From NCBI RefSeq assembly GCF_022606295.1, contig NZ_JAHHZS010000031.1, positions 1 to 51,388 on the forward strand: a stretch of DNA of 51,388 nucleotides. The letters run 5' to 3'. This document shows, piece by piece, positions 1 to 7,588 of the stretch. The position numbers were made by a program, and so were the translations under genes. Origin of the DNA: Arthrobacter bambusae. GTDB lineage: Bacteria > Actinomycetota > Actinomycetes > Actinomycetales > Micrococcaceae. How positions within the stretch are numbered: position 1 is the stretch's first letter; the number at the start of each line of letters is the position of its first letter. The notes under the pieces are model-generated. The model was not told where the DNA came from. It did not search any database and was given only the letters and a program-made list of their open reading frames with translations.

Positions 1-30
1 CACGGCCCCCGGACCCCCGCCCCACCTGAC

Positions 31-356
31 GTGAGCGCGCGTCCGGCCCGGACCCGCCATATGTGAGCGGGCGTCCGGCCCGGACCCGCCATAAGTGAGC
101 CGGCGATCAACGAAAACCCCCGAAACGTGAGCGAGGGTCCGGCGGATCAAACCCCCGCCCACATATGGCCCGGTTTCCACCAACCCCGGCCCACATATCA
201 CCCGGTTTCCACCAACCCCGGCTCACATATCACCCCCTTTCCACAAACGCCGGCTCACATATGGCCCGTTTTCCACAACCCCGGCTCACATCAGTCCGGC
301 CCGGAACCCCCTGGATATGTGAGCGCGCGTCCGGCCCGGGACCGCTATATGTGAGC
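31..356. repeat. Phased 32-bp repeat array with orientation switches
   Basis: Eleven copies of a short box (GTGAGC, often as ATATGTGAGC, or its complement GCTCACATAT) lie at positions 31, 63, 95, 127, 160, 192, 224, 256, 287, 319 and 351, so the step is 31-33 bp throughout. The first four and last two boxes read on the + strand and the five middle ones read on the - strand. In the outer units the spacer is the near-palindrome GTCCGGCCCGGAC (41-53, 73-85 and a 14-nt variant at 329-342). In the middle units it is related to CCGGTTTCCACCAACCCCGG. A 32-bp step is about three helical turns, so a protein bound at each box would face the same side of the DNA. The array may continue beyond the left edge. 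No convincing coding frame is present. The periodicity is observed; function is unknown. Confidence 0.85.
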
Positions 357-638
357 GAGCGTTGTTGTAGGGATTGGGTAGACTTGACGGCTTCTAAGAA
401 CTGACACGCCGGCCGTGGGCTTGGATTCCCGGAGGGCCGAAGGGTGTTTGCCGAGGCATCAGGTTGTGATGATTCCCACGGGAAGCTGAATACGCGGCCT
501 TCGAATGCGTCCGCCGATGGCTGTTCACCTAGAATTGCATAAGAGATACGAGCCGGATCCCGGCGGCGTGAGAACAAAATACGGATAAGAGCGGCTGCGC
601 ATGCGCCAGTGGTCAGCTCACAACAGGAGGAATCCATC
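357..638. other. Non-coding leader region before the repeat-protein gene
   Basis: No convincing gene is seen here. TAGAAT at 530-535 could be a -10 element for the gene starting at 639, but no matching -35 is obvious. AGGAGG at 625-630 is a strong ribosome binding site, eight bases before the ATG. Confidence 0.4.
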
Positions 639-2537
639 ATGGCTGAGCACAACGGCGGCAATCGCGGCAACTTCGGCGGTGGCCGTGGCGAGCGCGGCCC
701 GTTCCGCGCCAACAACAATTCCGGGGGCGACCCCCGAGGGTTCCGTTCCAGGGACAACCGTGACGGCGCCGCCGGCGGCGACCGGGATCGGAAGCCGGTC
801 GGCGATGGTGAGCGCCGTAGCTTTGGTGATCGTCCTCGTCGTGATGGGGATGCGCGTCCGAGTTTCGGTGACCGGGATCGTAAGCCGTTTGGTGATCGCC
901 CGAGCCGCGACGGTGATCGGGATCGTAAGCCTTTCGGTGATCGCGATCGTAAGCCCTTTGGTGATCGTCCTCGTCGTGATGGGGATGCGCGTCCGAGTTT
1001 CGGTGACCGGGATCGTAAGCCGTTTGGTGATCGCCCGAGCCGCGACGGCGACCGTGACCGTAAGCCCTTTGGTGATCGTCCTCGTCGTGATGGGGATGCG
1101 CGTCCGAGTTTCGGTGATCGTGACCGGAAGCCGTTTGGTGATCGCCCGAGCCGCGACGGCGACCGTGATCGTAAGCCGTTTGGTGATCGTCCTCGTCGTG
1201 ATGGGGATGCGCGCCCGACTTTCGGTGATCGTGATCGTAAGCCGTTTGGTGATCGTCCTCGTCGTGATGGGGATGCGCGCCCGAGTTTCGGTGATCGTGA
1301 TCGTAAGCCGTTTGGTGATCGTCCTCGTCGTGATGGGGATGCGCGCCCGAGTTTCGGTGATCGTGACCGGAAGCCTTTCGGTGATCGTGACCGGAGGCCT
1401 TTCGGTGACCGTCCACGCCGCGATGGCGACGGAGAGCGTCGTAGCTTCGGCGACCGGCCGGAGCGCGGTCCCCGCAAGTTTGATGGCCCACGTACCGAGG
1501 GACGCGGCTTCGGCGGCGGATCCTGGGAAGAACGTCCCGCGCGGGTTCCGAACGCGGCGGATCTGCGCAGCGCCAACCGCCCGGACCGCGAGCGTTCCCC
1601 CGAGATCGACGACGACGTCACGGGCCAGGAACTCGACCGGGTCACGAAGCACCAGATCAAGACCCTTGAAGGCATGAATGCCGATTGGGTCGCCAAGCAC
1701 CTGGTGATGGCCGGCCGCCTCATCGATATCGACCCTGAGCTGTCCTTCCAGCACGCCCTGGCCGCGAGCCGTCGCGGCGGGCGTTTGGCAGCCGTCCGTG
1801 AAGCCGTGGGCCTGACCGCCTATGCCGCCGGCCACTATGGCGAGGCTCTTCGCGAATTCCGCACCTACCGGCGGATCAGCGGCTCCAACGTCCATTTGCC
1901 CCTCATGGCCGACTGCGAACGCGGCCTGGGGCGGCCGGACCGTGCGCTCGACGTCGTCCGTTCACCCGAGGCCCAGGATCTCGACGCTCCCGGCAAGGTT
2001 GAGCTCGCCATTGTGGCTTCCGGCGCCCGGAGCGATCTTGGCCAGTTGGACGCTGCCGTGGCCGAACTGGAGATCATCCAGCTCGACATCAACCGCGCCT
2101 TCTCCTACAGCCCGCGCTTGTTCCGTGCCTATGCCGACGCCCTGACGGCAGTGGGTCGCACGGAAGAAGCCGGCAAGTGGCAGCGCCAGGCAGTCGTGGC
2201 CGAAAACGCCCTCGGCGTTGGAGACTTCGAGGACCCGGACATCATCGACCTCGGCGAAGACGACGAAGACGAAGCACGCAAACCTCGTTTCCGGAACCTC
2301 GAAGGGACCCCCGAGCGAGCCGAGGAGCGCCAGTCCGCGGAGGCGCCGGCACGCGCAGAGACAGTTATCGCCCCTGAAGCCCCCGAACAGGACGAAGTGG
2401 AACTCGACGACGCCGAGTCTGACTACTTTGACTCCGACGACGCCGAGTCGGACCGCGATTCCGTGGAGGAAGACGACGACGCTGAAGAAGACGGAGAAGA
2501 GGCTTCCCACGCCGGCGAAGAGTCCGGGAATGACTGA
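639..2537 (+). CDS. Rv1691-like TPR protein with an Arg/Asp-rich repeat domain
   Basis: 632 aa. AGGAGG at 625-630 fixes the ATG at 639. Residues 1-45 are Gly/Asn/Arg rich. Residues about 47-275 are tandem copies of a unit like DGDARPSFGDRDRKPFGD. Residues about 320-540 form a helical region with tetratricopeptide character (a paired run GHYGEALREFRTYRRI, LGRPDRALDVV, LGQLDAAVAELE). Residues 545-632 are very acidic. The position, directly before the HAD phosphatase, small protein, tlyA, nadK and recN, matches M. tuberculosis Rv1691, a TPR-like protein of unknown function. The opposite-charge composition of the repeats resembles disordered, condensate-forming or RNA-binding segments; that is inference. 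The stop overlaps the next start by 8 bases, so the two are probably translationally coupled. Confidence 0.85.
   Translation: MAEHNGGNRGNFGGGRGERGPFRANNNSGGDPRGFRSRDNRDGAAGGDRDRKPVGDGERRSFGDRPRRDGDARPSFGDRDRKPFGDRPSRDGDRDRKPFGDRDRKPFGDRPRRDGDARPSFGDRDRKPFGDRPSRDGDRDRKPFGDRPRRDGDARPSFGDRDRKPFGDRPSRDGDRDRKPFGDRPRRDGDARPTFGDRDRKPFGDRPRRDGDARPSFGDRDRKPFGDRPRRDGDARPSFGDRDRKPFGDRDRRPFGDRPRRDGDGERRSFGDRPERGPRKFDGPRTEGRGFGGGSWEERPARVPNAADLRSANRPDRERSPEIDDDVTGQELDRVTKHQIKTLEGMNADWVAKHLVMAGRLIDIDPELSFQHALAASRRGGRLAAVREAVGLTAYAAGHYGEALREFRTYRRISGSNVHLPLMADCERGLGRPDRALDVVRSPEAQDLDAPGKVELAIVASGARSDLGQLDAAVAELEIIQLDINRAFSYSPRLFRAYADALTAVGRTEEAGKWQRQAVVAENALGVGDFEDPDIIDLGEDDEDEARKPRFRNLEGTPERAEERQSAEAPARAETVIAPEAPEQDEVELDDAESDYFDSDDAESDRDSVEEDDDAEEDGEEASHAGEESGND
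785..1440 (+). repeat. Coding tandem repeat (units of 45-66 nt)
   Basis: Near-identical DNA units alternate between a 22-codon form (RPRRDGDARPSFGDRDRKPFGD) and a 15-codon form (RPSRDGDRDRKPFGD). Units of 8 codons (RDRKPFGD) also occur. Many copies are identical at DNA level and use GAT and CGT codons, whereas the flanking parts of the same gene favour GAC and CGC. This suggests recent amplification and ongoing length variation. Confidence 0.85.
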
Positions 2538-3519
2538 AGCCTCACTGGTTTCGCGTTTTGACGCCGTTCTGTCCGATCTGGACGGAGTAGTTTACGCAGG
2601 TCCGCACGCCATCCCGGGCGCAGTGGAAGCCCTGCAGCGGCTTGAGTCCGTCGGGGTGCGGCTGGGTTATGTCACCAACAACGCCTCGCGTACCCCGGCA
2701 CAGGTTGCAGCCCATCTTCGTGAACTTGGCGCGCCTGCCGAAGATAACCAAGTGGTCAGTTCTTCGCAGGCTGCCGGGGATCTTCTGGCCGAACTCCTCG
2801 CTCCGGGTTCGCGTGTCATGATCACGGGAAGCGCGGCCTTGGCCCACGAGATCGAACTCGTGGGCCTCACCCCCGTCCACAGCGCCAAAGAGAAGCCTGT
2901 GGCTGTGGTCCAGGGCTTCAACCCGGAAATCGCATGGAAGGACCTGGCCGAGGCATCCTATGTTGTTGCCGCAGGAGCCCTCTGGGTGGCTACCAATACG
3001 GACATGTCCATACCCCAGGCCCGGGGGATTGCCCCGGGAAACGGCACCCTCGTGGCTGCCGTGGCGTCTGCCACGGGCAAGCAACCGCGGGTCGCCGGCA
3101 AGCCGGAGGCCCCGCTCTTCCATTCGGCCGCCCGGAGGCTGAAGTCCGAGCGGCCGATCGTTGTGGGAGACCGCTTGGACACTGACATCCTTGGCGGTAA
3201 CCGTGCGGGCTTCGCGACGGCGGCCGTCCTCACGGGCGTCGACACGCCCGAGTCCATCCTTGCTGCGCGCAGCTCTGAACGCCCGGGATACTTGCTGGCT
3301 GACCTCACGGAACTGTACGAGCCGTACCCCGAGATCGTCGAGGAGGACAGCACGTTCCGCTGCGGAAAGGCAACTGCCGAAGTCCAGGATGGCCTGATCA
3401 AGGTCTCCGGGTCCGAGAAGGACCTGGACGCCTGGCGCGCTGCATGCGCAGCCTGGTGGGCGGCCACCCCCGACGCTGCAGAGGCTACATTGCCGCGGCT
3501 CGAATGGCTGGAAAACTAG
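2530..3519 (+). CDS. HAD-IIA (NagD-like) phosphatase, possible glycerol-3-phosphate phosphatase
   Basis: 329 aa. Motif I is DLDG at residues 16-19 (Asp16 is the predicted nucleophile, Asp18 the acid/base). Motif II is the TNN at 49-51, and the C-terminal metal motif is GDRLDTDI near residue 213. The large cap between them places it in the NagD/p-nitrophenylphosphatase class. In M. tuberculosis the gene in this slot, Rv1692, is reported to be a D-glycerol-3-phosphate phosphatase, so phospholipid recycling is a reasonable guess here. About 60 residues after the HAD fold (from STFRCGKATAEVQ) form a separate C-terminal extension. The ATG at 2530 lies inside the end of the upstream gene. Confidence 0.88.
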   Translation: MTEASLVSRFDAVLSDLDGVVYAGPHAIPGAVEALQRLESVGVRLGYVTNNASRTPAQVAAHLRELGAPAEDNQVVSSSQAAGDLLAELLAPGSRVMITGSAALAHEIELVGLTPVHSAKEKPVAVVQGFNPEIAWKDLAEASYVVAAGALWVATNTDMSIPQARGIAPGNGTLVAAVASATGKQPRVAGKPEAPLFHSAARRLKSERPIVVGDRLDTDILGGNRAGFATAAVLTGVDTPESILAARSSERPGYLLADLTELYEPYPEIVEEDSTFRCGKATAEVQDGLIKVSGSEKDLDAWRAACAAWWAATPDAAEATLPRLEWLEN

Positions 3520-3522
3520 ACT
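3517..3522 (+). promoter_or_regulatory. -10-like hexamer for leaderless transcription
   Basis: TAGACT ends exactly six bases before the ATG at 3529 and overlaps the stop codon of the upstream gene. The same TANNNT-N6-start layout recurs five more times in this window. Confidence 0.45.
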
Positions 3523-3528
3523 GGTCCA

Positions 3529-3783
3529 ATGAGCGAGTTGAACGATCACCCGGAGAGCGCAGCCGAAATGGGTGCCATCGATCTGGACGGCCTCAAGCCG
3601 CAAAGCGTCGAGCCGCACGATGCCCCATGGCCGGACGACACGGTCGCCACAGCTGACGCCGCCGTGGATTCCGCGTTGGGGCGACTGGCCGGGGTCTCCG
3701 CTGCGCCGGTGGCCGAACACAGCGGGCTCTATGCCGAGGTCCACGACTTGTTGCTGGCGGCCCTCGACGCCGACGAACGCTGA
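3529..3783 (+). CDS. Small conserved protein between the HAD phosphatase and tlyA
   Basis: 84 aa, acidic, with a Pro/Asp/Ala-rich first half and a helical C-terminus (HSGLYAEVHDLLLAALDADER). No known domain is recognised. Its slot corresponds to M. tuberculosis Rv1693, also a small protein of unknown function, so conserved position is the main evidence that it is real. There is no Shine-Dalgarno sequence; TAGACT six bases upstream suggests a leaderless message. It ends 2 bases before tlyA, so the two may share a transcript. Confidence 0.75.
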   Translation: MSELNDHPESAAEMGAIDLDGLKPQSVEPHDAPWPDDTVATADAAVDSALGRLAGVSAAPVAEHSGLYAEVHDLLLAALDADER

Positions 3784-3785
3784 GC

Positions 3786-4598
3786 ATGGCCAGGCTCGAC
3801 CAGGAACTCGTCAGCCGTGGATTGGCGAGATCGCGGACCCATGCCGCGAAACTCATTGCGGACGGGAAAGTCAGCTCCGGAGGCAGCGTTCTCGCCAAGG
3901 CAGCGCAACAGGTCTCCGAAGAAACGGACATTGACGTTCAGGCCCATGCCGAGGACGTTTACGTCAGCCGCGCCGGACACAAACTTGCCGGAGCGCTGGC
4001 GGCGTTCCCTTCCGTCGTTGTCGAGGGGAAGCGGTGCCTCGACGCCGGAGCCTCCACCGGTGGCTTCACCGACGTGCTGCTCCGGCAAGGTGCCGCGCAC
4101 GTGGTGGCGGTCGACGTCGGGCATGACCAGTTGGTGCCGTCCCTGCGGAACGATCCCCGTGTGGCAGTCCATGAGGGCCTCAACGTCCGCTACATGACGC
4201 CCGAGCAGATCGGCGGGCCGGCCGCGCTCACTGTGGCAGACTTGTCCTTCATTTCCCTCACGCTGGTTCTGCACCCGCTCGCGGCGTGCACCGAACCCGG
4301 GGGAGACCTGGTGCTCATGGTGAAGCCGCAATTCGAGGTGGGCAAGGAGCGGCTGAGCCGCACCGGCGTGGTCACCTCGGACCATGAACGGCGGCGCGCG
4401 GTGGCCCAAGTCGCGCAGGCCGCCGTGGATGCAGGGCTTGAACTCTGCGGCCTTGCACCGAGCCCCTTGCCCGGGCAGGACGGAAATGTGGAGTACTTCC
4501 TGTGGATAAGACGCAGGATGCAGGTGGACTTGCCTAAGATCGAAGAGCGGGACGAGGAAGTTGCTGCACTGATGGAACGAATCTGGACCACCCACTAG
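3786..4598 (+). CDS. tlyA: TlyA-family 16S/23S rRNA 2'-O-methyltransferase
   Basis: 270 aa. An S4 RNA-binding domain covers residues 1-60 (starting MARLDQELVSRGLARSRTHAAKLI). An FtsJ-type Rossmann methyltransferase follows, with the SAM-binding DAGASTGGFTD near residue 85, ADLSFISL near 151 and KPQFEVGK near 180, consistent with the K-D-K-E catalytic layout. TlyA enzymes methylate cytidine 2'-hydroxyls in 16S and 23S rRNA, and their loss gives capreomycin resistance in mycobacteria. The gene is full length for the family and is followed 13 bases later by nadK. Confidence 0.95.
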   Translation: MARLDQELVSRGLARSRTHAAKLIADGKVSSGGSVLAKAAQQVSEETDIDVQAHAEDVYVSRAGHKLAGALAAFPSVVVEGKRCLDAGASTGGFTDVLLRQGAAHVVAVDVGHDQLVPSLRNDPRVAVHEGLNVRYMTPEQIGGPAALTVADLSFISLTLVLHPLAACTEPGGDLVLMVKPQFEVGKERLSRTGVVTSDHERRRAVAQVAQAAVDAGLELCGLAPSPLPGQDGNVEYFLWIRRRMQVDLPKIEERDEEVAALMERIWTTH

Positions 4599-4611
4599 AA
4601 AGCAGAACACC

Positions 4612-5634
4612 ATGAGCAGGCGCGTTATGGTCCTTGCCCACACCGGGCGCGAGGACTCCCTTCGCGCGGCCTGGGATGCCTGCGGGCAGCTCCACTACTC
4701 CGGACTGATCCCCGTGATGCAGAAGTCCGAACTGGACGATATCGAACGGTTCTATGGCGTGGTGGACAAGCCGATTGAGATACTCCATGAGGATGTCCGG
4801 CTGGAGGACGTCGAACTCGTCATGGTTCTTGGCGGCGACGGCACCATACTGCGCGCGGCCGAGCTGGTCCGCAACGTCGATGTTCCCCTGTTGGGCGTCA
4901 ACCTCGGGCATGTTGGCTTCCTCGCCGAGAGCGAGCGTGCCGATCTCGCCCAGACTGTGGAGTGGATTGCCAGCCGCGACTATACCGTGGAAGAACGCAT
5001 GACCATCGACGTCCAGGTGTGGGTCCGGGGCCAGAAGATCTGGCATACCTGGGCCCTCAACGAAGCCGCCATTGAAAAGGCGGACCGGGAGCGCATGATC
5101 GAAGTGGTGACCGAAGTGGATGAGCGTCCGCTGACGTCCTTCGGCTGCGATGGAGTGGTGCTGGCTACCCCTACGGGCTCCACGGCCTATGCCTTCTCAT
5201 CCGGCGGCCCGGTAGTGTGGCCCGAGGTGGAGGCACTAGTGATTGTCCCCATCAGCGCCCACGCCCTCTTCGCCAAGCCCCTCGTGGTTTCGCCGCGGTC
5301 CAAGCTGGCCGTGGAGATCCTCACCCGGACGGATGCCCAGGGCGTACTGTGGTGCGATGGCCGCCGTTCCGTGGACCTGCCGCCCGGCGCCCGCATCGAA
5401 GTCACCCGGTCCACCCGGCCTGTGCGGCTTGCGCGCACGCACCAGACCCCGTTCTCAGCGCGGCTCGTTCGGAAGTTTGAGCTCCCCATCCACGGCTGGC
5501 GGGGTCCGGCGCCCCGTTCGGCCGACATCCACACGGGCCCGACCCCCGTGATCAGGACCTTCAAGCCCAGCCCTTTGCCGACGCCCCACGACGTGCGGAC
5601 AGGTAGAGCGGCCGATCCCACAAAGGAGATGTAA
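4612..5634 (+). CDS. nadK: NAD kinase
   Basis: 340 aa. It phosphorylates NAD to NADP in the cytosol. The diagnostic GGDGTILRAAE loop is at residue 74, NLGHVGFLAE follows near 101, and the glycine-rich PTGSTAYAFSSGGP motif is near 186. The last 40 or so residues, after the conserved core, are a Pro/Thr-rich tail (IHTGPTPVIRTFKPSPLPTP) that looks disordered. It lies between tlyA and recN, the same order as in mycobacteria (tlyA-ppnK-recN), with only three bases to recN. Confidence 0.96.
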   Translation: MSRRVMVLAHTGREDSLRAAWDACGQLHYSGLIPVMQKSELDDIERFYGVVDKPIEILHEDVRLEDVELVMVLGGDGTILRAAELVRNVDVPLLGVNLGHVGFLAESERADLAQTVEWIASRDYTVEERMTIDVQVWVRGQKIWHTWALNEAAIEKADRERMIEVVTEVDERPLTSFGCDGVVLATPTGSTAYAFSSGGPVVWPEVEALVIVPISAHALFAKPLVVSPRSKLAVEILTRTDAQGVLWCDGRRSVDLPPGARIEVTRSTRPVRLARTHQTPFSARLVRKFELPIHGWRGPAPRSADIHTGPTPVIRTFKPSPLPTPHDVRTGRAADPTKEM

Positions 5635-5637
5635 ACC

Positions 5638-7377
5638 ATGATCGAGGAACTCCGGATCCGTGATCTCGGCGTCATCACCGACGCCACCCTGCCGTTGGGG
5701 CCAGGCTTGAGCGTCGTCACGGGCGAAACCGGCGCCGGCAAGACCATGGTGGTCACCGCCGTCGGCCTCCTTCTGGGAGCGCGGTCCGACGCCGGTGCGG
5801 TACGCTCCGGTGCAAAGTCGGCCTCTGCTGAGGCCACGCTCTTGCTCGATCCGGCGCACAGTGCCGTGGAAAGGGCCGTGGAGGCGGGCGGCGACGCGGA
5901 AGAGTACGACGGCGGCACCCAGCTCCTGCTGGCCCGCACCGTGGGTGCGGACGGCCGCAGCCGTGCGTTCGTGGGCGGCAGATCGGCGCCTGTAGGCGTG
6001 TTGGCGGAACTTGGCGAGAGCCTGGTGGTGGTGCATGGCCAGTCGGACCAGATCCGGCTCAAGGGTGCCGTGGCGCAGCGGCACGCGCTGGACCGCTTCG
6101 CCGGTGCCGATCTCGCCGCGACGCTCACGGAATACCAGGAGCTTTACACCCATTGGAAGTCCAGCCAGGCGGAGCTCGATACCCTCCGCAGCGAGGCGCG
6201 GGAAAGGCTGCGCGAGGCGGAATCGCTCGCGGTCGCGCTCAGTGAAATCGACGACGTCGATCCGCAGCCGGGCGAGGATGAATCCCTCAAGGCCGAGGCA
6301 GTGAAGCTGGCGAACGTGGAAGAGCTCCGCATTGCCGCCGCGGCAGCGCACGAAGCACTGATTTCGGAGGAATTCGGCGAAACAGCCGACGCGACCACGC
6401 TGATCGACTCCGCGAAACGGGCGCTGGACCAGGTTTCCGAGCATGACGAAGCGTTGGCGGGAGCTGCTGCACGGCTCGCCGAGATCGGCTTCCTCATCAA
6501 CGACATCGCGGGGGAGTTGTCCAGCTACCAGGCCTCCCTGGACTCCGAGGGGCCCGAACGGCTCTCGGAGATCGAGGAACGGCGCGCTGCCCTGGCCAAA
6601 CTCATCCGGAAGTACGCCCCGAGCATCGACGAGGTCTTGGAATGGGCCGCAGCTTCGAGGACCCGGCTCGACGAACTGCAGGACGACTCGAGCCGGATCG
6701 AAGCCCTCGAAGCCGAAGTGACTGCCGCAGAGTCCACGCTGCGGAAGCAAGCCGCGCGCATCTCGAAGTCGCGATCGAAGGCAGCCAAAGAACTTTCCAC
6801 GCGCGTGAGCGCGGAACTCACCGCCCTCGCGATGGCCGACGCAACCCTGGTGATCGAGGTGGACAGCCAAGGACAGTTGGGCCCCCACGGCGTCGACGAC
6901 ATCTCCTTCCTCCTGCAGCCACACTCGGGTGCCCCTGCCCGCCCCCTTGGCAAGGGGGCGTCCGGTGGCGAGTTGTCACGCGTGATGCTCGCCATCGAAG
7001 TGGTCCTCGCGGCCGTGGATCCGGTGCCGACGTTCGTCTTTGACGAGGTGGACGCCGGAGTTGGCGGGCGCGCGGCCGTGGAGATCGGACGCCGGCTTGC
7101 CATGCTGGCCCGCCACGTCCAGGTGCTGGTGGTAACCCACTTGCCGCAGGTGGCTGCCTTCGCCGACCAACATATCCGCGTCACCAAGACCTCGGTCAGG
7201 GGAAGCGACGGCAAGACCGCCACGGGCTTCACGTCCAGCGACGTGCAGCTCCTCGATGACGAGGAACGCGTGAAAGAGCTTGCCAGGATGCTGGCGGGCC
7301 AGGAAGACTCGGAGTCCGCGCGGGCGCATGCCCAGGAATTGCTGGACGACGCGAAGCTTCTCCCGCAGCAGGCGTAG
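5638..7377 (+). CDS. recN: DNA repair protein RecN
   Basis: 579 aa SMC-like ATPase of double-strand-break repair. Walker A GETGAGKT is near residue 29. A long coiled-coil region covers about 160-380. The ABC signature GASGGELSRVMLA is near 440 and Walker B FVFDEVDAGVGG near 466, followed by the switch histidine in VVTHLPQVA. Length and motif spacing are normal for RecN. AAAGGAGA lies upstream of the ATG. It is the last gene of the tlyA-nadK-recN run; a 211-bp gap then precedes pyrG. Confidence 0.96.
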   Translation: MIEELRIRDLGVITDATLPLGPGLSVVTGETGAGKTMVVTAVGLLLGARSDAGAVRSGAKSASAEATLLLDPAHSAVERAVEAGGDAEEYDGGTQLLLARTVGADGRSRAFVGGRSAPVGVLAELGESLVVVHGQSDQIRLKGAVAQRHALDRFAGADLAATLTEYQELYTHWKSSQAELDTLRSEARERLREAESLAVALSEIDDVDPQPGEDESLKAEAVKLANVEELRIAAAAAHEALISEEFGETADATTLIDSAKRALDQVSEHDEALAGAAARLAEIGFLINDIAGELSSYQASLDSEGPERLSEIEERRAALAKLIRKYAPSIDEVLEWAAASRTRLDELQDDSSRIEALEAEVTAAESTLRKQAARISKSRSKAAKELSTRVSAELTALAMADATLVIEVDSQGQLGPHGVDDISFLLQPHSGAPARPLGKGASGGELSRVMLAIEVVLAAVDPVPTFVFDEVDAGVGGRAAVEIGRRLAMLARHVQVLVVTHLPQVAAFADQHIRVTKTSVRGSDGKTATGFTSSDVQLLDDEERVKELARMLAGQEDSESARAHAQELLDDAKLLPQQA

Positions 7378-7588
7378 CTACCCGGCTGCGGCCTGGGACA
7401 TCGGTCACATGCGCGCTTTCGCCGGACAGGGAGGCTCCTTCTGCGGTACCTGAGGCCAAGCAGCTGATTCCCGGGCGGCTGAGCTGTTTTGCCGTTCCGG
7501 GTGGGCTTTACTCTTGATCCTTGCCCGATGGCAGGGGACTATTGAGCATTTGGGAAAACGGCTAGCGGATCCTTTGGAGGCGCAATTG

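Noticed and set aside
31..356. CRISPR array
   Set aside because: The repeated core is only 6-10 bp, the orientation flips, and no cas genes are present.
230..1723. Long - strand open frame of about 497 aa rich in Arg/Ser/Pro
   Set aside because: It mirrors the tandem repeats of the + strand gene at 639, which has a strong ribosome binding site and a recognisable C-terminal part.
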